12,067 bases of DNA from an uncultured Eubacteriales bacterium (GCA_905195005.1 CAJJUC010000064.1:1-12067), one strand, 5' to 3'. Counted from the stretch's first letter, positions 1 to 6,136 are shown. The notes: a model not told the origin generated them from the letters alone. Program-made: numbers and translations.

Positions 1-760
1 GGAACTTCGGCATTTTGATGATGCGGTTACTTTTCTTTGTTTTCGGTGTGGTAATTACATCCTCACCGTGTAAACGCTGATAAGACTTGCTGATTGTAAC
101 CGAACCTTTTTCAAAGTCGAAGTCACCCGCAGTCAGAGCGAGTAATTCGCCCTCACGGATACCGCACCAATACAGCATTTCAAATGCGTAATAGGATACG
201 GGCTTGTCCATCATTTCATCTGAAAACTTCTTGTACTCTTCTTTCGTCCAAAACTTCATTTCCTTGCGTTCCTCTGTACCCATATTTCCGGCTTTTGCGG
301 CGGGATTGGAGCGTAGGTCATAATGTCTGACAGCGTGGTTAAAAATGGCGCTGAGCTGATTGTGGACGGTCTTGAGATAGGTCTGTGAGTACGGCTTCTT
401 CTTTTCATCACGAAAAGCAAGCAGTTCGTTCTGCCAAGCGATTACATCCTTTGTGGTGATCTCGCTAACGTTTTTCTTTTCAAAATAGGGTAAAATCTTG
501 GTTTCAATGATATGCTTTTTTGTCAGCCAAGTGTTTTCCTTTAAGCGGGGTTTCATATCCTTGATATAAAGCTCCACAAAGGCGGCGAAGTTCATATCCA
601 TATCAGCAGCACTCTGCTGTTGGAATACTCGTTCCCACTCTTGGGCTTCACGCTTGGTTTCAAAACCACGTTTACATTTCTGCTTGCGTTCGCCTTTCCA
701 ATCCAAGTATCGGGTTAAAACATACCAAGTGCCGTTATCTTCATTTTTATAAACAGGCAT
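1..760 (-). CDS. int: Tyrosine recombinase (integrase), 3' end outside window
   Basis: Site-specific recombinase that would integrate and excise a mobile element. The frame reads 253 codons without a stop from ATG at 760 to the window edge, so the C-terminus (HxxR and tyrosine nucleophile) is not seen. Residues 1-50 look like the N-terminal arm-DNA-binding domain of Tn916-type integrases (basic, aromatic, start MPVYKNEDNGTWYV). Residues about 57-155 fit the core-binding SAM-like domain. The catalytic domain begins near 165, with the box I arginine R202 in CGIREGELLALT and the hairpin lysine in TPKTKK (K240 or K242). The start overlaps the end of the excisionase-like gene by 14 bases, which implies translational coupling. 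The two genes probably share the leftward promoter at 1195-1223. A full-length family member would be about 380-410 residues. Family call is firm; the exact element type is not. Confidence 0.93.
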   Translation of the reverse strand, partial: MPVYKNEDNGTWYVLTRYLDWKGERKQKCKRGFETKREAQEWERVFQQQSAADMDMNFAAFVELYIKDMKPRLKENTWLTKKHIIETKILPYFEKKNVSEITTKDVIAWQNELLAFRDEKKKPYSQTYLKTVHNQLSAIFNHAVRHYDLRSNPAAKAGNMGTEERKEMKFWTKEEYKKFSDEMMDKPVSYYAFEMLYWCGIREGELLALTAGDFDFEKGSVTISKSYQRLHGEDVITTPKTKKSNRIIKMPKF

Positions 761-947
761 TCTTATTCTCCTTTCTGGCTTCATACAGCCTTTCGTTAAA
801 GTATTCTCGGTTGATTCTTCCTGAGATGGTTATAAAACCTTTGCGCTTCAATTCCTCGTTCAGTTCCCGTATTACCTTGTAGGCATAAGAGGTTGAAACG
901 TCGAGGATTTCAGCGACTTCTTCTACTCGCATAAACTGTTGTCCCAT
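747..947 (-). CDS. xis: Small HTH protein, excisionase-like
   Basis: A 66-residue basic protein. Residues about 6-45 (MRVEEVAEILDVSTSYAYKV...) form a MerR/excisionase-type winged HTH of the kind that reads 'helix-turn-helix domain protein' in Gram-positive integrative elements. It probably bends DNA near the element ends to steer the integrase towards excision, or acts as a regulator of int. The ATG at 945-947 has a strong ribosome site, AAAGGAGG, about 6 bases upstream. Its stop at 747-749 lies inside the integrase gene, 14 bases past the integrase start, the standard xis-int arrangement. Function is inferred from fold and position. It could equally be a small regulator without excision activity. 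Confidence 0.82.
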   Translation of the reverse strand: MGQQFMRVEEVAEILDVSTSYAYKVIRELNEELKRKGFITISGRINREYFNERLYEARKENKNACL

Positions 948-1187
948 AGGTTATCCTCCTTTCTTCGTTAGTTGAGTTTTGCGCCGTTTACCCAAGTGCC
1001 GTTCCTACCCCTGCTTTGTCAGCGGCGTTGTTTCGCTCTCTCCGTCGCCACCGGAGGTCTTGGCAAAATCGTATCCCACTTGGACGGTCATTCGGTTGTT
1101 TTGAAAACGTCCCCATATAACGTCATAAATTGGAAGATTTATGCATAGTTGTGAGGAAAGTTTTTGGACTAAGCGGATATGCTTAGT
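948..1187 (-). other. Long leader of the xis-int transcript
   Basis: About 240 bases separate the predicted leftward start point from the xis ATG, which is long for a simple 5' leader. It holds overlapping short open frames on the leftward strand: a 42-codon frame at 988-1116 starting MGTFSKQPNDRPSG and, in another frame, a 28-codon frame starting MTVQVGYDFAKTSG that ends at 1005. Neither has a convincing ribosome site. A small inverted repeat, CTCCG/CGGAG, lies at 1040-1044 and 1052-1056. The stretch may be a regulatory leader or the remnant of a gene. I cannot tell which. Confidence 0.35.
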
Positions 1188-1295
1188 GTGTATCATTATA
1201 CTAAGCATATTTGCTTTTGTCAAGTGGTTTGCAAGAAAAATACTAAACTTTTTTGCTTGGATTACTCTTGACAACACTAAACATTTCTGCTATAC
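1168..1295. promoter_or_regulatory. Four phased operator-like repeats between divergent promoters
   Basis: Four copies of a 20-base unit, ACTAARC-N6-GCTTnnn, all in the same orientation: 1168-1187 (ACTAAGC/GCTTAGT, a perfect 7-base dyad), 1200-1219, 1242-1261 and 1276-1295. Start-to-start distances are 32, 42 and 34 bases, close to 3, 4 and 3 helical turns. Copy 2 fills the spacer of the leftward promoter and copy 4 lies in the spacer of the rightward promoter. Copy 1 covers the leftward start point and copy 3 lies just upstream of the rightward -35 box. The natural candidate ligand is the adjacent XRE protein. The repeats are seen directly; binding is inferred. Confidence 0.72.
1195..1223 (-). 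promoter_or_regulatory. Consensus promoter for xis-int
   Basis: On the leftward strand TTGACA (1223-1218) and TATAAT (1200-1195) are separated by exactly 17 bases, a perfect sigma-A promoter. It points to the excisionase and integrase genes and predicts a start near 1188. Operator-like copy 2 occupies the spacer, so such a strong promoter is probably kept silent by a repressor. Confidence 0.8.
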
Positions 1296-1296
1296 T
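1268..1296 (+). promoter_or_regulatory. Consensus promoter of the XRE regulator gene
   Basis: TTGACA at 1268-1273 and TATACT at 1291-1296 with a 17-base spacer. The predicted start near 1303 leaves a leader of about 24 bases with ribosome site AAAGAGG before the ATG at 1327. Operator-like copy 4 overlaps the spacer and the -10 box, which suggests negative autoregulation. Confidence 0.82.
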
Positions 1297-1326
1297 ATGT
1301 ACGAACACTTGAAAAGAGGTGCTTTT

Positions 1327-1857
1327 ATGGCTATTAGCGAAAGAATACACTTTTTCCGCAATCTGCGTGGAATGACACAAAAATATCTCGGATTACAGCT
1401 CGGTTTTCCCGATAAATCTGCTGATGTTCGTATGGCACAGTACGAAACCGGCTCCCGCACTCCAAAAGCGGATATTACCGCTACATTGGCACAAGTTTTG
1501 GATGTTGCACCCGAAGCATTGAACGTGCCCGATATTGACAGTTACATAGGTTTGGCTCACACCTTCTTTGCGCTTGAAGATATTTACGGCATTACCGTCA
1601 GCGAAGCTGATGGGGAACTCTGCCTAAAAGTTAATGCCGCTAAAGGCAAAGATGCTGCAGAAATTATCCGTATGCTTGCCGCTTGGAATGAGCAGAAAGC
1701 CAAACTCGATGCAGGTGAGATCGACAAGGAAACCTACGACCAATGGCGCTATCACTATCCCAAGTTCGATACAACGGGCGGATGGGTGAAAGTTCCTTCC
1801 CAAGAGCTGAGCGATGCAATGGTCGAAGCATTCAAAGACCGTTTGAAACCGGACTAA
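1327..1857 (+). CDS. XRE-family helix-turn-helix regulator
   Basis: A 176-residue DNA-binding protein. The N-terminal 70 residues are a Cro/C1-type HTH (RIHFFRNLRGMTQKYLG, then MAQYETGSRTPKAD and a LAQVLDV helix). The rest, about residues 75-176, is an uncharacterised acidic/basic C-terminal part with a stretch around AAWNEQKAKLDAGEIDKETY that looks helical. ATG 1327 is chosen because it follows AAAGAGG and a consensus promoter; the frame is open further upstream to 1141, but that part runs through the operators and promoter. The gene diverges from xis-int, so it is the likely repressor of integrase expression, acting on the four repeats at 1168-1295. It ends at a strong hairpin terminator. 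Family call is firm; the regulatory role is inferred. Confidence 0.9.
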   Translation: MAISERIHFFRNLRGMTQKYLGLQLGFPDKSADVRMAQYETGSRTPKADITATLAQVLDVAPEALNVPDIDSYIGLAHTFFALEDIYGITVSEADGELCLKVNAAKGKDAAEIIRMLAAWNEQKAKLDAGEIDKETYDQWRYHYPKFDTTGGWVKVPSQELSDAMVEAFKDRLKPD

Positions 1858-1871
1858 GAAAAAAAGACGAC

Positions 1872-1913
1872 AAAAAGCCCTTAACTGCGGTAATCCACAG
1901 TTAAGGGCTTTTT
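1872..1913 (+). terminator. Terminator after the XRE gene
   Basis: A 16-base perfect inverted repeat (1872-1887 with 1898-1913; core AAAAAGCCCTTAACTG) with a 10-base loop and a T-run on the right arm. GACGA at 1866-1870 and TCGTC at 1916-1920 extend the stem after small mismatches. A-runs and T-runs on both sides make it usable from either strand. Confidence 0.88.
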
Positions 1914-1920
1914 AATCGTC

Positions 1921-2036
1921 TAATACAGATTTAATTGTTGACAACAACCACTTGGCAATTATTCTGATAACCTACAAACCACTTGTGGTATAGAATAATG
2001 GTCGCCTTAAAGAGTGTTATCAAATCGTTATCAAAA
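1921..2036. repeat. Repeat-rich segment, possible recombinase arm sites
   Basis: No gene is seen here, but short repeats crowd together. There is a 13-base palindrome TTGTTGACAACAA (1935-1947). AACCACTTG occurs twice, at 1946-1954 and 1977-1985, 31 bases apart. ATTATTCT at 1958-1965 is inverted as AGAATAAT at 1992-1999. ACCAC/GTGGT forms a tight dyad at 1978-1989. GTTATCAAA is repeated at 2016-2024 and 2027-2035, 11 bases apart. Such short, helically spaced repeats beside an integration point are typical of integrase or excisionase arm sites. This role is inferred. Confidence 0.45.
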
Positions 2037-2039
2037 GGG

Positions 2040-2110
2040 GTGGGCGAAGTCCGAAAACCCTTGATATTACTGGGTTTTTAGGCTTTCTGTGATTATTCCC
2101 ACTCGATTGT
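2040..2110. other. Candidate element/chromosome junction at guaA 3' end
   Basis: The 3' end of guaA is an established integration target of genomic islands and integrative elements. Here the guaA stop (2093-2095) lies only 235 bases from the end of the XRE gene, and the mobile-type genes begin on that side. The junction should lie in or next to the last guaA codons or the AAAACCC/GGGTTTT dyad. The second attachment copy would be left of the window, so the direct repeat cannot be shown. Confidence 0.35.
2054..2078 (-). terminator. Weak hairpin downstream of guaA
   Basis: AAAACCC (2054-2060) and GGGTTTT (2072-2078) form a 7-base stem with an 11-base loop, 15 bases past the guaA stop. It could end guaA transcription, although the tail after it is not T-rich. 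It could also be a recombination core with dyad symmetry. Confidence 0.4.
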
Positions 2111-3625
2111 TGCGGGTGGCTTGGATGTGATATCATAGACGATACGGTTGATATGTTTAACCTCGTTTATAATGCGGTTGCTTGCTTTTTCAAGGACATC
2201 GTACGGGATACGCGCCCAATCGGCCGTCATGAAATCGGTGGTTGTTACCGCTCGGAGGGCAACCGTATAGTCATACGTTCTGGAATCGCCCATTACGCCC
2301 ACGCTTTTCATGTCTGTTATTACGGCAAAATATTGATTGATGCTGCGATCCAATCCCGCCAAAGCGATTTCCTCACGGAAGATTGCATCGGAATCGCGCA
2401 GAATTTCAAGTTTTTCTTCTGTTATATCGCCGATTACGCGAACCGCCAGTCCCGGACCGGGGAAAGGCTGACGCCATACGAGCTCATCGGGAATACCAAG
2501 CTCGGTTCCGAGCTTGCGAACCTCGTCCTTAAAAAGCATTCTCAGCGGCTCAACAATTTCTTTGAATTTGATTACATCGGGCAGTGCGCCTACATTGTGA
2601 TGGCTTTTTATCGTTGCGCTCTTTCCGTCTCCGCTTTCAACGACATCGGGATAGATCGTGCCCTGCACAAGGTAGTCAACTTCTCCTATTTTATTCGCTT
2701 CTTCCTCAAATACACGAATAAATTCCTCGCCGATAATCTTACGCTTTGCTTCGGGATCTGTCACACCTGCAAGCTTGCCGAGGAAGCGCGCTCCGCAATT
2801 AACGCGGATAAGATTAACGTCAAATTGTTTGGTGAATATTTCTTCAACCTGGTCGCCCTCATTTTTGCGGAGCAAACCATGGTCAAGAAATATACATGTC
2901 AGATTTTTTCCGACAGCGCGGCTTAAAAGCACCGCCGCAACCGAGCTGTCAACTCCGCCCGAAAGGGCGCACAAAACTTTTTTTCCGGCATATTTTTCTT
3001 TTGCCGAAGCAATAAATTCCGAAGCATAGCTTCCCATGTGCCAGTCACCTGACGCATGGCATATATTGAAAAGGAAATTGGCAAGCATCTTTTCGCCGAA
3101 AACAGTGTGGTTGACCTCGGGATGGAACTGCACGCCGTAAAGCTTCGCGTCATCATTTGCGTATGCTGCCACGGGGCACGCATCCGTTGTTGCAATAATC
3201 TTAAAGCCTTCGGGAACAACGCTTACATAATCGGTATGGCTCATCCAGCATACCGACTTTGATTCAATGCCCTCAAAAAGCGGACTTTCGCTCATCTGAA
3301 TTTCAGTTTTTCCATATTCGCGCGTTTCGGCGCTCTGCACCTTTCCACCGAGCGTATAACTCATGAGCTGAGCCCCGTAACAAATACCGAGCACCGGGAT
3401 TCCGAGACGGAATATTTCCTCAGGGCATTTCGGCGCACCTTCGGCATAAACGCTGTTCGGACCGCCGGTAAAAATTATTCCGATCGGATTTTTTTCCTTA
3501 ATTTCTTCAATTGTGCGCGTGCAGGCAAGAACCTCACAATAAACATTATGCTCACGCACGCGGCGCGCAATGAGCTGATTATACTGTCCGCCGAAATCGA
3601 TTACGACCACTGTTTGTTTTGCCAT
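2093..3625 (-). CDS. guaA: GMP synthase (glutamine-hydrolysing)
   Basis: Converts XMP, glutamine and ATP to GMP in the cytosol, the last step of de novo guanine nucleotide synthesis. The 510-residue product has the full family layout. The class I glutamine amidotransferase domain spans about 1-190, with nucleophile C82 in GICYGAQ and H168/E170 in GVQFHPE. The ATP pyrophosphatase domain follows, with its SGGVDSS loop at 221-227. The C-terminal dimerisation domain ends in the typical PPATIEWE. I chose ATG 3625 (MAKQTVVVIDFGGQ). An in-frame TTG at 3646 would add seven residues, but it overlaps the ribosome site AAGGGA. The site-to-ATG spacing of about 12 bases is rather long. The gene stands alone with its own promoter, and an integrative element appears to abut its 3' end without damaging the coding sequence. 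Confidence 0.97.
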   Translation of the reverse strand: MAKQTVVVIDFGGQYNQLIARRVREHNVYCEVLACTRTIEEIKEKNPIGIIFTGGPNSVYAEGAPKCPEEIFRLGIPVLGICYGAQLMSYTLGGKVQSAETREYGKTEIQMSESPLFEGIESKSVCWMSHTDYVSVVPEGFKIIATTDACPVAAYANDDAKLYGVQFHPEVNHTVFGEKMLANFLFNICHASGDWHMGSYASEFIASAKEKYAGKKVLCALSGGVDSSVAAVLLSRAVGKNLTCIFLDHGLLRKNEGDQVEEIFTKQFDVNLIRVNCGARFLGKLAGVTDPEAKRKIIGEEFIRVFEEEANKIGEVDYLVQGTIYPDVVESGDGKSATIKSHHNVGALPDVIKFKEIVEPLRMLFKDEVRKLGTELGIPDELVWRQPFPGPGLAVRVIGDITEEKLEILRDSDAIFREEIALAGLDRSINQYFAVITDMKSVGVMGDSRTYDYTVALRAVTTTDFMTADWARIPYDVLEKASNRIINEVKHINRIVYDITSKPPATIEWE

Positions 3626-3664
3626 TATGCTATCAATTCCCTTCAAGCTTATTCTATTCTATAT

Positions 3665-3693
3665 ATCATACCAAAAAAACCGTTTTTTTTCAA
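3665..3693 (-). promoter_or_regulatory. guaA promoter
   Basis: On the leftward strand TTGAAA (3693-3688), a 17-base spacer and TATGAT (3670-3665). The start would be near 3658, with a leader of only about 33 bases. No purine riboswitch fits in so short a leader. Confidence 0.75.
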
Positions 3694-3836
3694 GAACTTT
3701 TTTCGATATTTTGTCGCCTGTTTTGACAAATACAATAGAAAATATAAACGAAAGAATCCATCTGAAATCTTGACAGCTTTTTATTGATTCGATTTGATAT
3801 TTCACAATTAATAAAGACTGCTTAAAAGCACAAGAA

Positions 3837-3876
3837 AACCGCAGTATAATCGGCTTTTTCCGAAAATACTGCGGTT
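3837..3876 (-). terminator. Terminator of the tRNA-Glu transcript
   Basis: AACCGCAGTAT (3837-3847) pairs with ATACTGCGGTT (3866-3876), with an inner TCGG/CCGA stem, about 8 bases beyond the encoded CCA end. On the leftward strand it is followed by TTTTCTTG. Confidence 0.82.
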
Positions 3877-3883
3877 ATTCGTT

Positions 3884-3959
3884 TGGTGACCCCACGGGGA
3901 ATCGAACCCCGGTCTTCGCCGTGAGAGGGCGACGTCCTAGGCCGCTAGACTATGGGGCC
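3884..3959 (-). tRNA. tRNA-Glu (anticodon CTC)
   Basis: A 76-base gene including an encoded CCA (3886-3884 on the leftward strand). The acceptor arms GGCCCCA and TGGGGTC pair with one G-U. The anticodon stem TCGCC/GGCGA encloses the loop CTCTCAC, giving anticodon CTC, which reads GAG. The T arm contains the standard GGTTCGATTCC box. It decodes the minor glutamate codon alongside the usual TTC isoacceptor. It stands alone, not in a cluster. Confidence 0.95.
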
Positions 3960-3977
3960 GTCTTATGCGACTTGTTT

Positions 3978-4006
3978 ATTATAAAATAAATCCGCCCGAT
4001 TGTCAA
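3978..4006 (-). promoter_or_regulatory. tRNA-Glu promoter
   Basis: Perfect TTGACA (4006-4001), 17-base spacer and TATAAT (3983-3978), about 18 bases upstream of the mature tRNA 5' end. Upstream of the -35 box is a strongly A/T-rich tract (4007-4040) that could serve as an UP element. Confidence 0.88.
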
Positions 4007-4051
4007 CCTTTTTTTGAAAAAAATTTAATTTTTATATAATAAAATGTCCGC

Positions 4052-4099
4052 AAAACGGTTTACCCGGTCACGCAATAACGCAAACGGGTAAACCGTTTT
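4052..4099 (-). terminator. Terminator after the stalk-like protein gene
   Basis: A 15-base perfect inverted repeat, AAAACGGTTTACCCG at 4052-4066 and its complement at 4085-4099, with an 18-base loop. It lies 68 bases downstream of the stop of the leftward gene at 4168. Its A/T flanks allow use on both strands, so it also insulates the tRNA gene. Confidence 0.8.
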
Positions 4100-4167
4100 A
4101 CCTGCAAATTCTTCACCGCAGAAGTACTCTCCGCGCTCACAAAATCGAAGCTTCTCCCGGATTTCTC

Positions 4168-5070
4168 TCACAGGGATTTTACATCTGTAATCTGTCCGGT
4201 TTCCATATTAATTGTCAAAATCAGAGGAACGTTTTTTGCATCGCAATAGATTTGCAAATTTTCCCCGTCAAAAGTTGGTATTCGTGTTTTCCATGAATAC
4301 TCGTTAAGAGGTTCTACTGCAAGATATGATATATGAAGCTCGTAGAGCTGTTCCTTCAGATTAAAACGCTTTTCATCTTCTCCCTCACGTTTCAGCACAA
4401 AATCATCAACTACGCCATAGGTAGTAGCCGGATATCCTATGTACCAGTGCCGCCCAAACAGATAGTTATCATATTTTCTAGGGGGCAAGGTATTCCAAAG
4501 CTGCCAATAATTCCACTCAGGGCGTACAGCATCAGCAGTATTAATTACAAGTCCTTTTATCTTATCAAAGCTGTAGTCCCAGTCGAATACATCGTATGCA
4601 TATTCCCATGTCAGCGGAAGATATGTTACACCGCGAAAATTCAACAGGGGGTATTCATCGGAAGAATTTTCAACCCTGATGCCATTGCCTATATAAATCT
4701 GGTATTCTGCAACAGCGGCGGAATATTTTTTCCCATGACGGTTTTTTACTGCTGCAATATCGTTTTCAAGAATTTCCGAACGGGTTGCGCTGTTACCTAC
4801 ATAAAACCTATCAGGCCTGACAACATCATATCCGTAAGGTCTGAATTCTGTTACAAGCCCCATAAATCGATTCATATTCCAGGAAAGAGGAATATATGTA
4901 ATATCTTTACATACAATTGGCGGATATTCGCTGTTTTCGCTGTCAAGAATTTCCCCGTTGAGAGTAATATCAAAATCGGGAATTGTGACAAAAACATCTG
5001 CTGCAAAGCCCTGAATCCGAAAACAAAGAATCATAAAAATCATTCCGAAAAGTATTCTTGCATATTTCAT
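4168..5070 (-). CDS. Secreted protein with two stalk-like (Cu-amine-oxidase-N-like) repeats
   Basis: A 300-residue exported protein of unknown function. Residues 1-23 are a signal peptide (MKYAR, a hydrophobic core, then QGFA before AD), with no lipobox cysteine at the cleavage point. Two copies of a motif resembling the copper amine oxidase N-terminal or 'stalk' domain follow: EYPPIVCKDITYIPLSW at 48-64 and EYPLLNFRGVTYLPLTW at 139-155. Each is preceded by a beta-rich lead (ITLNGE, IYIGNGIRV). The tail, about 175-300, is rich in W and Y (YWQLWNTLPPRKYDNYLFG) and ends in a beta-like LTINMETGQITDV. The name is structural only and says nothing about copper or amine oxidase activity. The start has GGGGAGG 7 bases upstream. 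It lies 40 bases after the AraC gene with no terminator between, so it is probably co-transcribed. A sensor or cell-surface role linked to the regulator is possible but unproven. Confidence 0.78.
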   Translation of the reverse strand: MKYARILFGMIFMILCFRIQGFAADVFVTIPDFDITLNGEILDSENSEYPPIVCKDITYIPLSWNMNRFMGLVTEFRPYGYDVVRPDRFYVGNSATRSEILENDIAAVKNRHGKKYSAAVAEYQIYIGNGIRVENSSDEYPLLNFRGVTYLPLTWEYAYDVFDWDYSFDKIKGLVINTADAVRPEWNYWQLWNTLPPRKYDNYLFGRHWYIGYPATTYGVVDDFVLKREGEDEKRFNLKEQLYELHISYLAVEPLNEYSWKTRIPTFDGENLQIYCDAKNVPLILTINMETGQITDVKSL

Positions 5071-5110
5071 AGAAAAACCTCCCCTTTAACGCTATAAAAA
5101 TTCAATTTTA

Positions 5111-6019
5111 TCAGCCTCCGGCTGCATGTTTTTTATAGTCCCCCGGAGTTTTCCCAGTGACGCGCTTAAACGCATGATAAAAATTCGACGTGTTGTTAAA
5201 TCCGCACTTCAGAGCAATTTCAAGGCGCGTCATCGAGGTTGTTTCGATATATTCTATTGCGCGTTCAATCCGTTTTATCGTTATGTATTCCCACGGCGAA
5301 ATTCCGTTAAGCTTTCGGAACTGACATGAAAAATATGTTTTGCTCATATGTGCAACATCCGAAAGAACTTCAAGCGTAAGCTCGTTTTCAAGGTTATTAT
5401 CGATATAGTTGATTGCCTTATCTATATAATGAAGCGTTTGCGAGCTTCCGGATATCGTTTCATCCGACAAATCGTTTCCGCACAGGCGCGTCATCTCTAT
5501 CAGCGCCGCCAGAAGCTCGATTTTCACCATCGTTTCATACTCCGGCAGGCAATCAGTAAATTCCTTTTCAATTTTATGCAGAAGACCGCGGATAACCTGC
5601 GTTCCCCACTCATCTGCGGAAAGCTTGGGTGGCAGGCTGCGGCTGCGGCTGAAAAAGATGCGCATAAGATCAATATTTGATATTCCGAAATTTTCCGACC
5701 AGATAAAACGCGGCTCAAAATGCACGTTCAGGAAATTGGTTTCGCACTCCAGCTCCGTTATCCAGTGAAATTCGTCCGTGCTGAAATAAAATATATCGCC
5801 CGAACCGAAACGAAACGCGCCGTTTTTTGTTGAATAAACTCCGCTGCCCTCAATAACCATGGTTATCTCAAACGCAGTGTGATGATGGCGGCTGAATATG
5901 CCGAGCTCGGGAGAAACGGACGAGCGGAACACGCGCAGAAGCGCGCCGCCAGTCAGCGGAGATACAATGCGTCTGTCGCTCCATATTTTCTTATTCTGAG
6001 CTGCATCCGTACCCGTCAC
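5111..6019 (-). CDS. AraC-family transcriptional regulator
   Basis: A 302-residue regulator. The N-terminal part, about 25-110, is a cupin-type ligand-binding domain (SRHHHTAFEITMVIEGSG, FRFGSGDIFYFSTDEFHWI). A helical linker follows. The C-terminal 100 residues hold two HTH motifs: LTLEVLSDVAHMSKTYFS, and GFNNTSNFYHAFKRVTGKTP, which is the AraC signature. The start is GTG at 6019, supported by GGGGAGGG about 8 bases upstream; no ATG occurs nearby in frame. It is transcribed divergently from kdgK-kdgA with a shared 138-base intergenic region, so it most likely activates that operon in response to a sugar or uronate-derived signal. It also heads a leftward unit with the stalk-like gene. The ligand is not visible from sequence. 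Confidence 0.92.
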   Translation of the reverse strand: MTGTDAAQNKKIWSDRRIVSPLTGGALLRVFRSSVSPELGIFSRHHHTAFEITMVIEGSGVYSTKNGAFRFGSGDIFYFSTDEFHWITELECETNFLNVHFEPRFIWSENFGISNIDLMRIFFSRSRSLPPKLSADEWGTQVIRGLLHKIEKEFTDCLPEYETMVKIELLAALIEMTRLCGNDLSDETISGSSQTLHYIDKAINYIDNNLENELTLEVLSDVAHMSKTYFSCQFRKLNGISPWEYITIKRIERAIEYIETTSMTRLEIALKCGFNNTSNFYHAFKRVTGKTPGDYKKHAAGG

Positions 6020-6053
6020 CGCAAGTCCCTCCCCTTACGTCAAAAACATAATA

Positions 6054-6136
6054 TATTTGACATATATCTGAATATAATTGATGAATAATACACTTTTCAA
6101 TGATATTATATAGGTAAATGTGTTAAATGTCAAATA
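6054..6136. promoter_or_regulatory. Inverted repeat, candidate AraC-protein sites
   Basis: TATTTGACAT at 6054-6063 recurs inverted as ATGTCAAATA at 6127-6136, a perfect 10-base match with 63 bases between. A third, shorter half, GTCAAA, lies at 6039-6044. The right copy overlaps the -35 box of the araC promoter; the left copy contains TTGACA on the kdgK strand. The arrangement would allow looping by a dimeric AraC protein. Binding is inferred. Confidence 0.4.
6105..6133 (-). promoter_or_regulatory. Promoter of the AraC-stalk unit
   Basis: Leftward TTGACA (6133-6128), 17-base spacer, TATAAT (6110-6105), a perfect sigma-A promoter with a leader of about 80 bases to the GTG start. For kdgK in the other direction, only an isolated TTGACA (6057-6062) without a good -10 box is seen. 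This fits an activator-dependent promoter. Confidence 0.8.

Noticed and set aside
1005..1277. A 90-codon leftward frame across the XRE control region
   Set aside because: Its first third runs through both promoters and three operator-like repeats and it lacks a ribosome site. Only its last 28 codons could be a small frame, noted as part of the leader.
2153..2926. A 257-codon frame antisense to guaA
   Set aside because: It lies wholly under a well conserved gene and shows no domain; long antisense frames follow from codon bias.
3626..3646. TTG start at 3646 for guaA
   Set aside because: The extra seven residues are not part of the family pattern, and the TTG overlaps the ribosome site that serves ATG 3625.
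3723..3798. Rightward TTGACA boxes at 3723 and 3770
   Set aside because: No good -10 box at 16-18 bases (best TTTGAT) and no rightward gene before the terminator at 3837.
3626..3836. Possible purine riboswitch upstream of guaA
   Set aside because: The predicted start lies only about 33 bases from the ATG, and I see no three-way junction with the conserved loops further upstream.
4333..5097. A 254-codon frame antisense to the secreted stalk-like gene
   Set aside because: The leftward frame has a signal peptide, a strong ribosome site and an internal repeat. The antisense frame has none of these.
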